From: Anaerolinea sp.
GTDB lineage: Bacteria; Chloroflexota; Anaerolineae; UBA4142
Direction of reading: 5' to 3'
Assembly: GCA_020722265.1 (NCBI GenBank)
Contig: DYLA01000001.1
Span: 23,766 to 55,949, forward strand
Length of the DNA stretch: 32,184 nt
Part shown: positions 22,475 through 30,334 of the stretch, piece by piece
How the letters are laid out: each line of letters opens with the position of its first letter
Position numbering within the stretch: position 1 is the stretch's first letter
The notes under the pieces: generated by a model
The model's database searches: none
What the model saw: only the letters and a program-made list of their open reading frames with translations
Told to the model about the DNA's origin: nothing
Translations under genes and position numbers: made by a program

Positions 22475-23347
22475 CTAATTCGTCATCAGTTTCACATAGA
22501 TCTCTTCGAGCGCGGATTCCTGCACGGAGAGGTCTACCAGCGCCCAGTTGCGTTCGGAGATGCGTTCGAGCACACGCGCGATCCCGCCTACATCGTTCGT
22601 GCGAAAAACATAGTTGCCGTCGCGCCGTTCGAAATCGAGCGATTCGTCCGCTTTGAAAATCACCTGATATTCGCGCTGGCCCAGTCCGCGCCGAATCGCC
22701 TCCATCGTATCGAAGACGAGGAGGCGTCCGTTCTTGAGAATCGCGACGCGGTCGCAGACGTACTCGACGTGAAAGAGGTTGTGCGCGCTCAGGAGAATCG
22801 TCTTGCCCGCGCGCTTGAGCGTTCGCAAATAGTTGATGATGAAGAACGACGTGAGCGGGTCGAGTCCGGCATTCGGCTCGTCGAGGATGAGCAGGCGCGG
22901 ATCGTGCAGGAGCGCGCGCGCGATGGCGACTTTGCGCTTCATCCCTTTGGAGAATTCGCCGGTCAATTTGTCCTTCTCCGGCAATTTGAGCGAATCGAGC
23001 AGCGCCTCAATTTGTGTGTGCGCGACACGGCGCGGCAGGCGGTAGAGTTCGGAGAAGAACAGGAGATACTGCCGCGCGGTCATATTTTCGTAGAGTGGGC
23101 TTTCTTCCGGCAAAAAGCCGATGTCGCGCTTGATCGCCACGCTCTCTTTTTCGATGTCGCGCCCGAGCACGCGAATCGAACCGGCGGTGGGCGCGACGAG
23201 ACCGGCGATCATCTTGAGCGTGGTACTTTTGCCCGCGCCGTTGTGCCCGATGATGCCGACGATTTCGCCGGCGTGAACGTGGAGATTCAAGTCGTTGATA
23301 GCGACGAAATCGCGATACAGTTTGCTGACGTGAGTGAGTTGGATCAC
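22475..23347 (-). CDS. ABC transporter ATP-binding subunit (ABC-2 exporter type)
   Basis: Cytosolic ATPase of 290 residues. Walker A GHNGAGKST at 34-42, Q-loop region GFLPEESPLYENMTARQ, signature FSKGMKRK in place of LSGGQ (common in this exporter family), Walker B LLILDEPNAGLDP and the switch His in LLSAHN. The C-terminal 80 residues form the accessory domain seen in multidrug or Na+ exporter ATPases. It is divergent from the two ABC-2 permeases, which are its likely partners. A TAAAAT box (23359-23354, minus strand) lies 6 nt before the GTG start, so its message is probably leaderless. It is not of the MalK/UgpC type needed by the importers. Confidence 0.93.
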   Translation of the reverse strand: MIQLTHVSKLYRDFVAINDLNLHVHAGEIVGIIGHNGAGKSTTLKMIAGLVAPTAGSIRVLGRDIEKESVAIKRDIGFLPEESPLYENMTARQYLLFFSELYRLPRRVAHTQIEALLDSLKLPEKDKLTGEFSKGMKRKVAIARALLHDPRLLILDEPNAGLDPLTSFFIINYLRTLKRAGKTILLSAHNLFHVEYVCDRVAILKNGRLLVFDTMEAIRRGLGQREYQVIFKADESLDFERRDGNYVFRTNDVGGIARVLERISERNWALVDLSVQESALEEIYVKLMTN

Positions 23348-23353
23348 GTCTTG

Positions 23354-23382
23354 ATTTTACCCCAAAGCGACGACGAACGCAA
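23354..23382 (-). promoter_or_regulatory. Leaderless-type promoter of the ABC ATPase gene
   Basis: On the minus strand TTGCGT (23382-23377), a 17-nt spacer and TAAAAT (23359-23354) precede the GTG start at 23347 by 6 nt. The -35 box is weak (3 of 6 consensus bases) but the -10 position is right for transcription starting at or next to the start codon. Confidence 0.5.
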
Positions 23383-23394
23383 AACGCAGAGCCA

Positions 23395-24990
23395 ATGAGA
23401 CAAATTGCTACGCTGTCCCTCCGCGAGGTCACACGCCTCCGTCAACGTTTTCGCGGCGGCACGAGTCCGCTCACCGTCGTGATTCTGCTCGGCGCGCTCG
23501 CGCTGGCAGTTCTCGCCTTCCGCGAAACATCGCTCCTCGGCAACGGCTTGTATCGCGTCGGCGTTGCGCCGGACGCGCCGGCGATTCGCGACAGCAAGTT
23601 CGCCGTCGTCGCGGCGGACCCGGCGCGCGGACGCGCGCTCGTCGAACAGCGCGCGCTCGACGCGTACGTGGACGGTGCGCGCGTTTTCGCGCGCCCAGAC
23701 GACAAATCGCTCTACGCCGTCGGCGCGCTCAAACGCTACCTCGAAAAGGCGGAACTGGCGCGCCTCAGCGCGACGTACGACCGCGCGCGCGCGTTCCCCC
23801 TGCGCGTCGAAATCAACTATGGCAGCATCGCCGAGAACGAGACCGGCGCGACACCCAAGGCAATCGTCATTCCGTCGCTAATGACGCCCCCGGCGCCTTT
23901 TGCGTACGTCATCGTCGCACTCCTCTACGTGCTCCCCATCACCTTCATCAGCGTCTTTTTCACTAGCAGTTTCATGGACGAAAAGATCAATCGGCGGTTG
24001 ACGATTCTAATGTCCGCGCCGGTCACGCCCTTGCAAATCATCGTCGGCAAGATGCTGCCGTACGCGCTGTTTGCGCTGACGACGACGGCCGTGCTGGCGT
24101 ACGCGACCCAGGCGGAGGTGTGGCTCGCGTTCCTCATCTACACGCCGACGATTCTCTTCGTCTTTTCGATTTACTTGATGGTGCCGCTGTTCTATCGCAC
24201 TTTTCGCGACACGACTTTTATCTCGATGTTGGTAACGACGCTGATGACGGCGTATCTCGTCTTTCCAGCGATGTTCATCGGCATCAGCGATCTCGCGTTC
24301 ATGTCGCCGCTGACGCTGGCGGTGAAGATGTATCGCCACGAAGCGTTCGGCTGGCAAGAGTATCTCTTTCCCTCCGCGCCGATGCTGTTGATTTTCGGAC
24401 TAGCGGTGTACGCCGGCACGCGCTTGTTGAACGAAGAATTCCTGATGGGCTATCGCCCGATCACGCGCAAACTCGCCGATGCCATCTTTCTCGTCCTCGA
24501 CCGCGCGCATCCGTACGCCTCCGTCGCGCTCTTTAGCGCGCTCGTCATTCCGATCGTGTACGTGGCGCAGTTGGGCATCCTCGTCGTCTCGACGAATCTG
24601 CCGCTGCGGTTGATGCTCGGCGGCGCGCTCGTCGCCTCCGCGCTGGTCGAGGAGATTGCCAAGTCGGCGAGTATCGTGACGCTGGTGGAGCATCGCCTCG
24701 CGCGTTCGACGCGGCAGGTGCTCGCGCTGGCGTTCCTCTCCGCGCTTGGCTTTCTCATCGGCGAAAAGTTGCTGGTACTCTTTTCGGTTAGCGTTGTGTC
24801 GCAGACGATTCTTTCGGCGGCGTTGTTCAGCACCGGCTTTTTGCTCGTTCCGCTCGTCGCGCATTTCGTCTTTACCGCGCTCGTCTGCGTGTTGAACGCG
24901 CGCGCGCGGGTGCCTTATCCAATCGCCGTGGGCGCGGGTGTTGTCGTCCACGCGATTTACAATGTGATCGTCACACAGGTGGCGTTATGA
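23395..24990 (+). CDS. ABC-2 permease fused to a PrsW-like intramembrane protease domain
   Basis: A 531-residue membrane protein. Residues 1-350 form an ABC-2 permease: one N-terminal helix (25-42), an extracytoplasmic domain (about 50-165), then about five helices with DEKINRRLTILMSAPVTP, the usual cytosolic link. Residues about 375-531 add further helices with the motif spacing of PrsW-type glutamic/metal intramembrane proteases: VEEIAK (Glu419, Glu420, Lys423), FLIGEK (Glu457), AHFVFT (His490) and HAIYN (His519, Asn523). The frame is continuous, so the fusion is not a frameshift. The stop overlaps the next permease ATG (ATGA). Its gene is divergent from the ATPase gene 48 bp away. Protease assignment rests on motifs only; substrate unknown. 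Confidence 0.8.
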   Translation: MRQIATLSLREVTRLRQRFRGGTSPLTVVILLGALALAVLAFRETSLLGNGLYRVGVAPDAPAIRDSKFAVVAADPARGRALVEQRALDAYVDGARVFARPDDKSLYAVGALKRYLEKAELARLSATYDRARAFPLRVEINYGSIAENETGATPKAIVIPSLMTPPAPFAYVIVALLYVLPITFISVFFTSSFMDEKINRRLTILMSAPVTPLQIIVGKMLPYALFALTTTAVLAYATQAEVWLAFLIYTPTILFVFSIYLMVPLFYRTFRDTTFISMLVTTLMTAYLVFPAMFIGISDLAFMSPLTLAVKMYRHEAFGWQEYLFPSAPMLLIFGLAVYAGTRLLNEEFLMGYRPITRKLADAIFLVLDRAHPYASVALFSALVIPIVYVAQLGILVVSTNLPLRLMLGGALVASALVEEIAKSASIVTLVEHRLARSTRQVLALAFLSALGFLIGEKLLVLFSVSVVSQTILSAALFSTGFLLVPLVAHFVFTALVCVLNARARVPYPIAVGAGVVVHAIYNVIVTQVAL

Positions 24991-26024
24991 GCGCATTTTT
25001 CGCCATCGTCAAGAAGGAATTGCGCGCGATCGCGCGCGAGCGGACGATTCTGATCGCGATGGGTATTCAACTGTTCATCGCCTCTTTCTCTTCCGCGCTC
25101 CTCATCGGCTTGCTGTCGCTGTACGATCCCGATTCGGTTGGCATCTACGGGCGCATCAACTTGCGAGTAGGCTGGGTGGGCGCGACGGATAGCGCCCTCA
25201 TCACGCGGTTGGACGAGCGCGGCGTCAACGTCGTCCCCTTTGCCACTGCCGCCGACGCGGACGCAGCGTTTCGACGCGAGGAGGTCGCGGCAATCCTCGT
25301 CGCGCCGGAAGAACGGGGCGAGGTGGTGGAGATGAAGTTGTACCTGCCGCGCCTGGAAGCGCGCGCGTCATTGATTCAGATGATTTTGCAAGAACCCCTC
25401 AAACGCTACGAGAACGTCTTGCGCGCGCCGCGCGGGGTCGAGGTGCGCTACACTGATTTGCAGGGACAGCCGCCGACGACGTTCGAGTTCATCTACTCCG
25501 CGCTCGTTCCGATTTTGATGTTCTTTCCCGCGTTCGTCGCGGGCGGCATCGTCGTGGATTCGCTTTCGGAAGAGATCGAGAACGGCACACTCGGTACGCT
25601 TCTCGCCGCGCCCCTCTCGCTCGACATCGTGGTCGGCGCGAAAATCGCCGCTGCCATCACGCTCGCGGCGCTGCAGTGCGTCGCGTGGCTCGCGCTCTTG
25701 TCGCTGAATCGCATTCTGGTCGAGAATGTCGCGCTCGTGTTGCTGCTCGCGATCATCGTGGCGGCGATCATCGCTTGCGCCTCCGCGCTGGTGACGGTGA
25801 TGTTCGAAGATCGCGAGCGGTCGCAGTTCGTGTACGCGCTCTTCATCCTCGTCGCTGCGAGTGTGAGTTACTTGCTGGACGTGTCGCCGATCAAAACGAT
25901 CGCGCGGTTGGCAAGCGGCGATTATTTCACCGGCGCGGCGGAGGTGGCGTTGTTCGCAGGTGTGTTGGCGGGGATAGCGAGTGTGCTCCTCTTCGTGACG
26001 CGACGTGTCGGGGCATTTCGTTGA
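24987..26024 (+). CDS. ABC-2 family exporter permease
   Basis: A 345-residue membrane protein with the NatB-like plan: N-terminal KKELRAIARERTIL before helix 1 (about 25-45), an extracytoplasmic domain of some 120 residues, then five or six helices including VDSLSEEIENGTLGTLLAAPLS, the conserved cytosolic segment. It is coupled to the preceding permease and lacks the protease extension, so the exporter is likely a heterodimer of the two with the divergent ATPase. Cargo is unknown. Confidence 0.88.
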   Translation: MSAFFAIVKKELRAIARERTILIAMGIQLFIASFSSALLIGLLSLYDPDSVGIYGRINLRVGWVGATDSALITRLDERGVNVVPFATAADADAAFRREEVAAILVAPEERGEVVEMKLYLPRLEARASLIQMILQEPLKRYENVLRAPRGVEVRYTDLQGQPPTTFEFIYSALVPILMFFPAFVAGGIVVDSLSEEIENGTLGTLLAAPLSLDIVVGAKIAAAITLAALQCVAWLALLSLNRILVENVALVLLLAIIVAAIIACASALVTVMFEDRERSQFVYALFILVAASVSYLLDVSPIKTIARLASGDYFTGAAEVALFAGVLAGIASVLLFVTRRVGAFR

Positions 26025-26029
26025 CACTC

Positions 26030-26662
26030 CTACGATTCGATCAACACCGCGCGTGCGGGCGCGCCGTCGCCGCCGGCGATTTTGAGCGGCAGGCATACCA
26101 GCGAGTACGCTCCCGGTGCGATCGCGCGCAAGTTCAGTCCTTCGACGATGACGATCCCCGCGCCGAGCAAGAGGCGATGCGTCTGCGGCTCGCGCGCGTC
26201 GAACGCTTCGATGCTGAGATAGTCAATGCCGACGAGTTGAACGCCGCGTCCGATCAGCCACTGGGCGGCGTCTGGCGCGAGCGCGACGAAATCGGTCTGG
26301 AAGTTCGCGCGCTCCCACAACATCGAGTTGCGTGTCTTGAAGAGGACGCGTTTGGTGCGGCGCGGAATTCGCGCGCGCGCGAGATCCGACGCGGTGATGG
26401 TGCGCTCGACGCGCGTCAGGTCCACGACGCGCGCCGGACCGACAAGGGCGCGCAGATCGAGTTGATCTACCGTTTTGCCGCCCGGCACAAAGTGAACCGG
26501 CGGGTCAACGTGAGTACCGGTGTGATTGCCCAGCGAGAGGTGCGAGACGTTCGCCGCGTCCCCCTGGGTGATTTGTTTTTCCGGCGTCACGCGCACCGGC
26601 GGATCGCCGGGGAACGTGGGCATGGCCGGGGTGATGGGGATAGAAATGTCGTGGATTTTCAT
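26030..26662 (-). CDS. Cyclase-family metal-dependent hydrolase (kynurenine formamidase-like)
   Basis: A 210-residue protein with the family signature HTGTHVDPPVHF (metal-binding His, Asp and His) near residues 48-59, after the usual N-terminus HDISIPITPAMPTFPGDPP, and a C-terminal GIVIVEGLNL segment. Members hydrolyse N-formylkynurenine, isatin or other amides and lactams; substrate here is unknown. I choose the ATG at 26662 over one at 26668 because the GAGGAGG site is about 9 nt from the former and only 3 nt from the latter. It converges with the ABC-2 permease gene, 5 bp apart, and is divergent from the nitrilase-family gene. Confidence 0.88.
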   Translation of the reverse strand: MKIHDISIPITPAMPTFPGDPPVRVTPEKQITQGDAANVSHLSLGNHTGTHVDPPVHFVPGGKTVDQLDLRALVGPARVVDLTRVERTITASDLARARIPRRTKRVLFKTRNSMLWERANFQTDFVALAPDAAQWLIGRGVQLVGIDYLSIEAFDAREPQTHRLLLGAGIVIVEGLNLRAIAPGAYSLVCLPLKIAGGDGAPARAVLIES

Positions 26663-26720
26663 AGTCATTTTCCTCCTCAAGGCGATTACCGAACGATTCG
26701 CCGGATTGTCGCGCGCTCGC

Positions 26721-26748
26721 ATAGTACACCTTTGCAGGATTCGGTCAA
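26721..26748 (-). promoter_or_regulatory. Promoter of the cyclase-family gene
   Basis: On the minus strand TTGACC (26748-26743) and TACTAT (26726-26721) are separated by 16 nt. Transcription would start near 26714, leaving a leader of about 50 nt ending in the GAGGAGGA ribosome site. Confidence 0.6.
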
Positions 26749-26767
26749 GTAGGGACGAGGCGATCCG

Positions 26768-27565
26768 ATGAATACCCTGACTATTGCACTGGCTCAAATG
26801 GACCTTGCGCTCGGCGAGCCGACGCGCAACTTGGCGACGGTGCGCGCGCATCTCGCCGAGGCAAAAGCGCGCGGCGCCGACGTGATCGTGCTGCCGGAAT
26901 TGTGGAGCAGCGCGTACGACTTGGCGCGCGCCGCCGCGCACGCGTCCGCGCTCGACGATGGGATGTTCGCGGCGATTGCCGACGCCGCGCGCGAACATCA
27001 GATCGCGGTAGTTGGCTCGCTGCTCGAAGCGAAGGAGGGGCGCGTGTACAACACGGCGACGCTGCACGACGCGCGCGGCGAACGCGTCGGCGTGTACCGC
27101 AAATTGCACCTTGTCCCGATGCTCGATGAGGACAAGTTCCTTGCTGCCGGCGATGAGGCGCCCGTTTTCGACGCGCGCTGGGGCAAGGGCGCGCTCGCGG
27201 TCTGCTACGATTTGCGCTTTCCGGAACTGTGGCGGCATTACGCGCTCGCCGGCGCGCGCCTCGTGTTCCTGCCGGCAGAGTGGCCCCAGAAGCGCATCGC
27301 GCACTGGCGCGCGCTCGTGCCGGCGCGGGCAATCGAAAACCAACTTTTCATCGCAGCCTGCAATCGCGTCGGCACGTCGAAAGGCGAAACATTCGGCGGC
27401 AACTCGATGATCGTCAACCCGTGGGGCGAAGTGCTCGTTCAAGGCGACGACCGCGCGGCATTGCTCGTCGCGCCCATTGACCTCGATCGGGTGGACGAGG
27501 TGCGCCAACGCGTGCCAGTGTTTCGGGATCGGCGCGCGGAGGTGTACGCCAAGTGGCGGGGCTAA
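26768..27565 (+). CDS. Nitrilase-superfamily amidase (omega-amidase/Nit2-YafV type)
   Basis: A 265-residue carbon-nitrogen hydrolase. The catalytic triad is visible as Glu44 (VLPELW), Lys112 (YRKLHL) and Cys146 (VCYDLRFPELWR). The CYDLRFPE form is typical of Nit2/YafV omega-amidases, which turn alpha-ketoglutaramate or alpha-ketosuccinamate into the keto acid plus ammonia, and of deaminated-glutathione amidases. Start ATG has a GACGAGG site. It begins a plus-strand run with the P1 peptidase 40 bp downstream; a role in metabolite repair or amino-acid salvage is plausible. Confidence 0.9.
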   Translation: MNTLTIALAQMDLALGEPTRNLATVRAHLAEAKARGADVIVLPELWSSAYDLARAAAHASALDDGMFAAIADAAREHQIAVVGSLLEAKEGRVYNTATLHDARGERVGVYRKLHLVPMLDEDKFLAAGDEAPVFDARWGKGALAVCYDLRFPELWRHYALAGARLVFLPAEWPQKRIAHWRALVPARAIENQLFIAACNRVGTSKGETFGGNSMIVNPWGEVLVQGDDRAALLVAPIDLDRVDEVRQRVPVFRDRRAEVYAKWRG

Positions 27566-27586
27566 GTTCGAGGTTTCGCCTCGAAC
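27566..27586 (+). promoter_or_regulatory. Short hairpin between the amidase and P1 peptidase genes
   Basis: GTTCGAGG and CCTCGAAC form a perfect 8-bp stem with a TTTCG loop, starting directly after the amidase stop. There is no T-run, so a role in message processing or stability is likelier than termination. Confidence 0.5.
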
Positions 27587-27605
27587 CACCAACTCGAGGA
27601 GGACT

Positions 27606-28523
27606 ATGTTCAACGCGATTACGGATGTCGAAGGGATTTTGGTAGGGCATTACACGGACGCCGAGAACAAAACCGGCTGCACCGTCGTGCTCTGCCCACC
27701 CGAAGGCGCGGTGGGTGGGGTGGACGCACGCGGTCCCGCACCGGCGACGCGCGAGACCGATTTGCTGCGTCCCGCGCATCTAGTCGAACGCGTGAACGCG
27801 ATCCTGCTGACCGGTGGGAGCGCGTTTGGGCTCGATGCGGCGGCGGGCGTGATGCGCTTTCTCGAAGAAAAGCACATCGGCTACGAGACCGGCGTTGCGC
27901 GCGTGCCGATCGTTCCAGCGGCGGCGATTTTCGATCTCGCCGTGGGCAGTGCGAAGGTGCGTCCGGACGCGGACGCCGGCTATCGCGCGTGCCTCGCCGC
28001 GACCTCCGGCGCGGTCGAAGAAGGACGCGTGGGCGCGGGAACTGGCGCGTCGGTCGGGCACTTGCTGGGACCCAAGTTCACGTCGCCGGGTGGTGTTGGC
28101 ACGGCGAGTCAGTCCATCGGCAAAGGCATCGTCGTCGGCGCGCTCGTCGTCGTGAATGCGCTCGGCGACGTGGTAGACCCGCGCACCGGCGAAATCATCG
28201 CGGGGACGCGCAAGCCGGTCGTCGGCGGCTGGCTCGATTCCGGCAGCGCCATCAAAGGTGGTCTCGCGCAGACGATTCTCGCGCGGGCGCAGACGACGCT
28301 TGGGGTCGTCGCGACGAACGCCGCGCTGACGAAGGAAGAGACGCATCTCGTCGCGATGATGGCGCACGATGGATTCGCGCGCGCGCTGCGCCCAGCGCAT
28401 ACGCTGTACGATGGCGATGTGATTTTCGTTTTGAGCGCGGGCAAGCCCAAGGGGATTGTGAGTGCCATCGGTCACGCGGCGGCGGAAGTGGTCGCAGAGG
28501 CGATTGTGCGCGCGGTGAGGTGA
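27606..28523 (+). CDS. P1-family (DmpA/NylC-like) peptidase
   Basis: A 305-residue Ntn-type hydrolase precursor. Family marks are DVEGILVGHYTD at the start, ILLTGGSAFGLDAAAGVMRFLEE, GRVGAGTGASVGH and MMAHDGFARALRPAHTLYDGD near the end. Such enzymes cut themselves in two and use the new N-terminal Ser or Thr as nucleophile, acting on beta-peptides, D-aminopeptides or nylon oligomers. By position the cut should fall before Thr230 in AQTTLGVVATNA, where Gln229 stands in place of the usual Asn. Strong GAGGAGG site before the ATG. Follows the amidase gene closely, suggesting joint amide metabolism. Confidence 0.88.
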   Translation: MFNAITDVEGILVGHYTDAENKTGCTVVLCPPEGAVGGVDARGPAPATRETDLLRPAHLVERVNAILLTGGSAFGLDAAAGVMRFLEEKHIGYETGVARVPIVPAAAIFDLAVGSAKVRPDADAGYRACLAATSGAVEEGRVGAGTGASVGHLLGPKFTSPGGVGTASQSIGKGIVVGALVVVNALGDVVDPRTGEIIAGTRKPVVGGWLDSGSAIKGGLAQTILARAQTTLGVVATNAALTKEETHLVAMMAHDGFARALRPAHTLYDGDVIFVLSAGKPKGIVSAIGHAAAEVVAEAIVRAVR

Positions 28524-28560
28524 TTTTCGATTGGCGACTTGGTTTTCGTAATCGAAAATC
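28522..28560 (+). terminator. Hairpin between the P1 peptidase and coaX genes
   Basis: GATTTTCGATT (28522-28532) and AATCGAAAATC (28550-28560) are perfect 11-bp arms around a 17-nt loop, beginning at the peptidase stop codon. AT-rich arms and no T-run make it a weak terminator or a stabilising structure. Confidence 0.5.
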
Positions 28561-28575
28561 GTTGGGGAGTTTAGG

Positions 28576-29361
28576 TTGGCAACGATTCTACTGTTCGATA
28601 TCGGCAATACGCGCATCACGCTCGGTGCGTATCGCGGCGATGAACTCGTGGCGACATGGCGTATCGCCACGCGCGTCGAGGGAACGCCGGACGAGTACGC
28701 GGTGATCCTGCGTTCGCTCTTGCGCCAGCGCGGCGCGAATGGCTTGACCTTCGACGGCTGCGCGATCGCGTCATCGGTACCGCCGCTCGTCTCGACCTTC
28801 GTCGAGTTGTGCGCGCAGCACTTGCGCCTTGAGCCGGTCGTCGTCAGCCCGGCGACCGAAACCGGGCTGGTCCTTCGCACCGATTCGCCGGACGAGGTAG
28901 GTGCGGATCGCATCGCGAACGCGGTCGCGGCGAAGACCCTTTACGGCGCGCCTGCCATCGTGATAGACTTTAGTCCGCTCGCGACGATTTTCGACGCGTT
29001 GAGCGCGGCAGGGGAATATCTCGGTGCGGCGATCGCGCCCGGCATCGTGACGGCGGCGGAGGCGTTATTCGCGCACGCGGCGCAGTTACCGCGCGTCGAA
29101 CTGGTCGCGCCAGCCTCGCGCAGTCCCATCGGCAAGAACACGGTGAGCGCGGCGCAAGCCGGCTTGGTCTACGGCTACGTCGCGCTGGTGGAGGGGATGA
29201 TCGCGCGCGTGAAGGGGGAGTTGGGCGCGGCGGCGCGCGTCATCGGTACCGGCGAGATGGTGCGGCTGATTGCGCGCGAGACGCGCGCGCTGGACGTGGT
29301 GGACGAGGAGTTGACGTTGAAGGGACTGAAGATGATTTGGGAGATGAATATGAGAGTGTGA
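28576..29361 (+). CDS. coaX: Type III pantothenate kinase (CoaX)
   Basis: First step of coenzyme A synthesis, ATP plus pantothenate to 4'-phosphopantothenate. The 261-residue protein has the actin-like ATPase motifs LLFDIGNTRI (phosphate 1), VGADRIANAVAA (109-120), GEYLGAAIAPGI and a C-terminal GTGEM segment. The motif usually read DFGTATTFD is DFSPLATIFD (131-140) here: one residue longer and missing Gly-Thr. The rest of the protein is regular, so it is probably CoaX with a divergent or impaired second nucleotide loop. Start is a TTG with a weak GGGAG site; no better start is seen. Confidence 0.88.
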   Translation: MATILLFDIGNTRITLGAYRGDELVATWRIATRVEGTPDEYAVILRSLLRQRGANGLTFDGCAIASSVPPLVSTFVELCAQHLRLEPVVVSPATETGLVLRTDSPDEVGADRIANAVAAKTLYGAPAIVIDFSPLATIFDALSAAGEYLGAAIAPGIVTAAEALFAHAAQLPRVELVAPASRSPIGKNTVSAAQAGLVYGYVALVEGMIARVKGELGAAARVIGTGEMVRLIARETRALDVVDEELTLKGLKMIWEMNMRV

Positions 29362-29413
29362 CCTCCACGGTCTTGCGTGGATACTGTGCATCAGGAGGAG
29401 CCGAGGCATCCCT

Positions 29414-30331
29414 ATGAAAACCCAATTCATCATCAACCCCGCGTCTGCGCGCGGCAAAACACGCGAACGTTGGCGCGATATCGAGACGATCCTGCGTACC
29501 GAGGGCTTGGCGTTCGATTCCACCTTCACCGAGCGGTCGGGGCACGCGGTCGAACTGACGCGCGCCGCGCTCGACGCCGGCGCCACTCTCATCGTCGCGG
29601 TCGGCGGCGAAGGCACGCTCAACGAGGTGGTCAACGGGATGGTGACGCCTGATGGTACACCGCGCAACCCGGACGCCGCGCTCGGCGTCATTCCCTGCGG
29701 TACCGGCGGCGATTTCGCGCGTACCGCCGGCATCCCGCGCGATCCCCGCGCGGCGGCGCGGCACCTCGCGCGTGCGACGCGCACGCGCCCGCTCGATCTC
29801 GGCGAAATGGTTTACACGCGCGACGGCAAAGAGACGCGCCGATTTTTCGTGAATATCGCCGGCATCGGTTTCGACGCCGAAGTGATCGAACGCACGGAAT
29901 CCGGCAGCAAGCGCGGCGGCGGCACGATTCCGTACTACACCGCCCTCATCACGACGATTTGGAGATACCAGAACAAAGAGGTCGTCGTGCGGATGGACGA
30001 TCAGCGCGTCGAAGGTACGATGAACGCCGTCGTCGTCTGCAATGGAAAATTCTTCGGCGGCGGGATGCAGATCAGCCCAAACGCCGCGCTCGACGATGGC
30101 TGGTTTCACGTCATCATCCTCGGCGATCTGGGTCGGCTCGAAGTCGTGCTGAACACCCCCCGCTTGTACAATGGCACGATTCTCGAACATCCCAAGGTGT
30201 CCGAGTACCGCGCCACGACCGTCACTGTCGAGCCGAAGCAGCGCATGCTGATCGAAGCCGATGGCGAGTTCATCGGTCCAGGCCCAGCGACGTTCCGGCT
30301 TCATCCCGGCGCGCTGCGACTGCGCGTGTGA
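29414..30331 (+). CDS. Diacylglycerol kinase-family lipid kinase (YegS/DgkB/LCB5 type)
   Basis: A 305-residue lipid kinase that would phosphorylate diacylglycerol or a related lipid with ATP at the membrane face. N-terminal FIINPASARGKTRE, the nucleotide loop GGEGTLNEVVNG (64-75; Glu in place of the common Asp in GGDGT), GVIPCGTGGDFAR near 100, and the C-terminal domain with CNGKFFGGGM, NAALDDG and IEADGE. Length is typical. An AGGAGG site lies upstream with a spacing of about 15 nt, longer than usual. Stop is 3 nt before the rRNA methyltransferase start. Confidence 0.9.
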   Translation: MKTQFIINPASARGKTRERWRDIETILRTEGLAFDSTFTERSGHAVELTRAALDAGATLIVAVGGEGTLNEVVNGMVTPDGTPRNPDAALGVIPCGTGGDFARTAGIPRDPRAAARHLARATRTRPLDLGEMVYTRDGKETRRFFVNIAGIGFDAEVIERTESGSKRGGGTIPYYTALITTIWRYQNKEVVVRMDDQRVEGTMNAVVVCNGKFFGGGMQISPNAALDDGWFHVIILGDLGRLEVVLNTPRLYNGTILEHPKVSEYRATTVTVEPKQRMLIEADGEFIGPGPATFRLHPGALRLRV

Positions 30332-30334
30332 CAA

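Noticed and set aside
23395-24990. Two separate genes merged by a frameshift (permease and protease)
   Set aside because: The frame is continuous with no internal start that has a ribosome site and no overlap pattern; a true fusion is the simpler reading.
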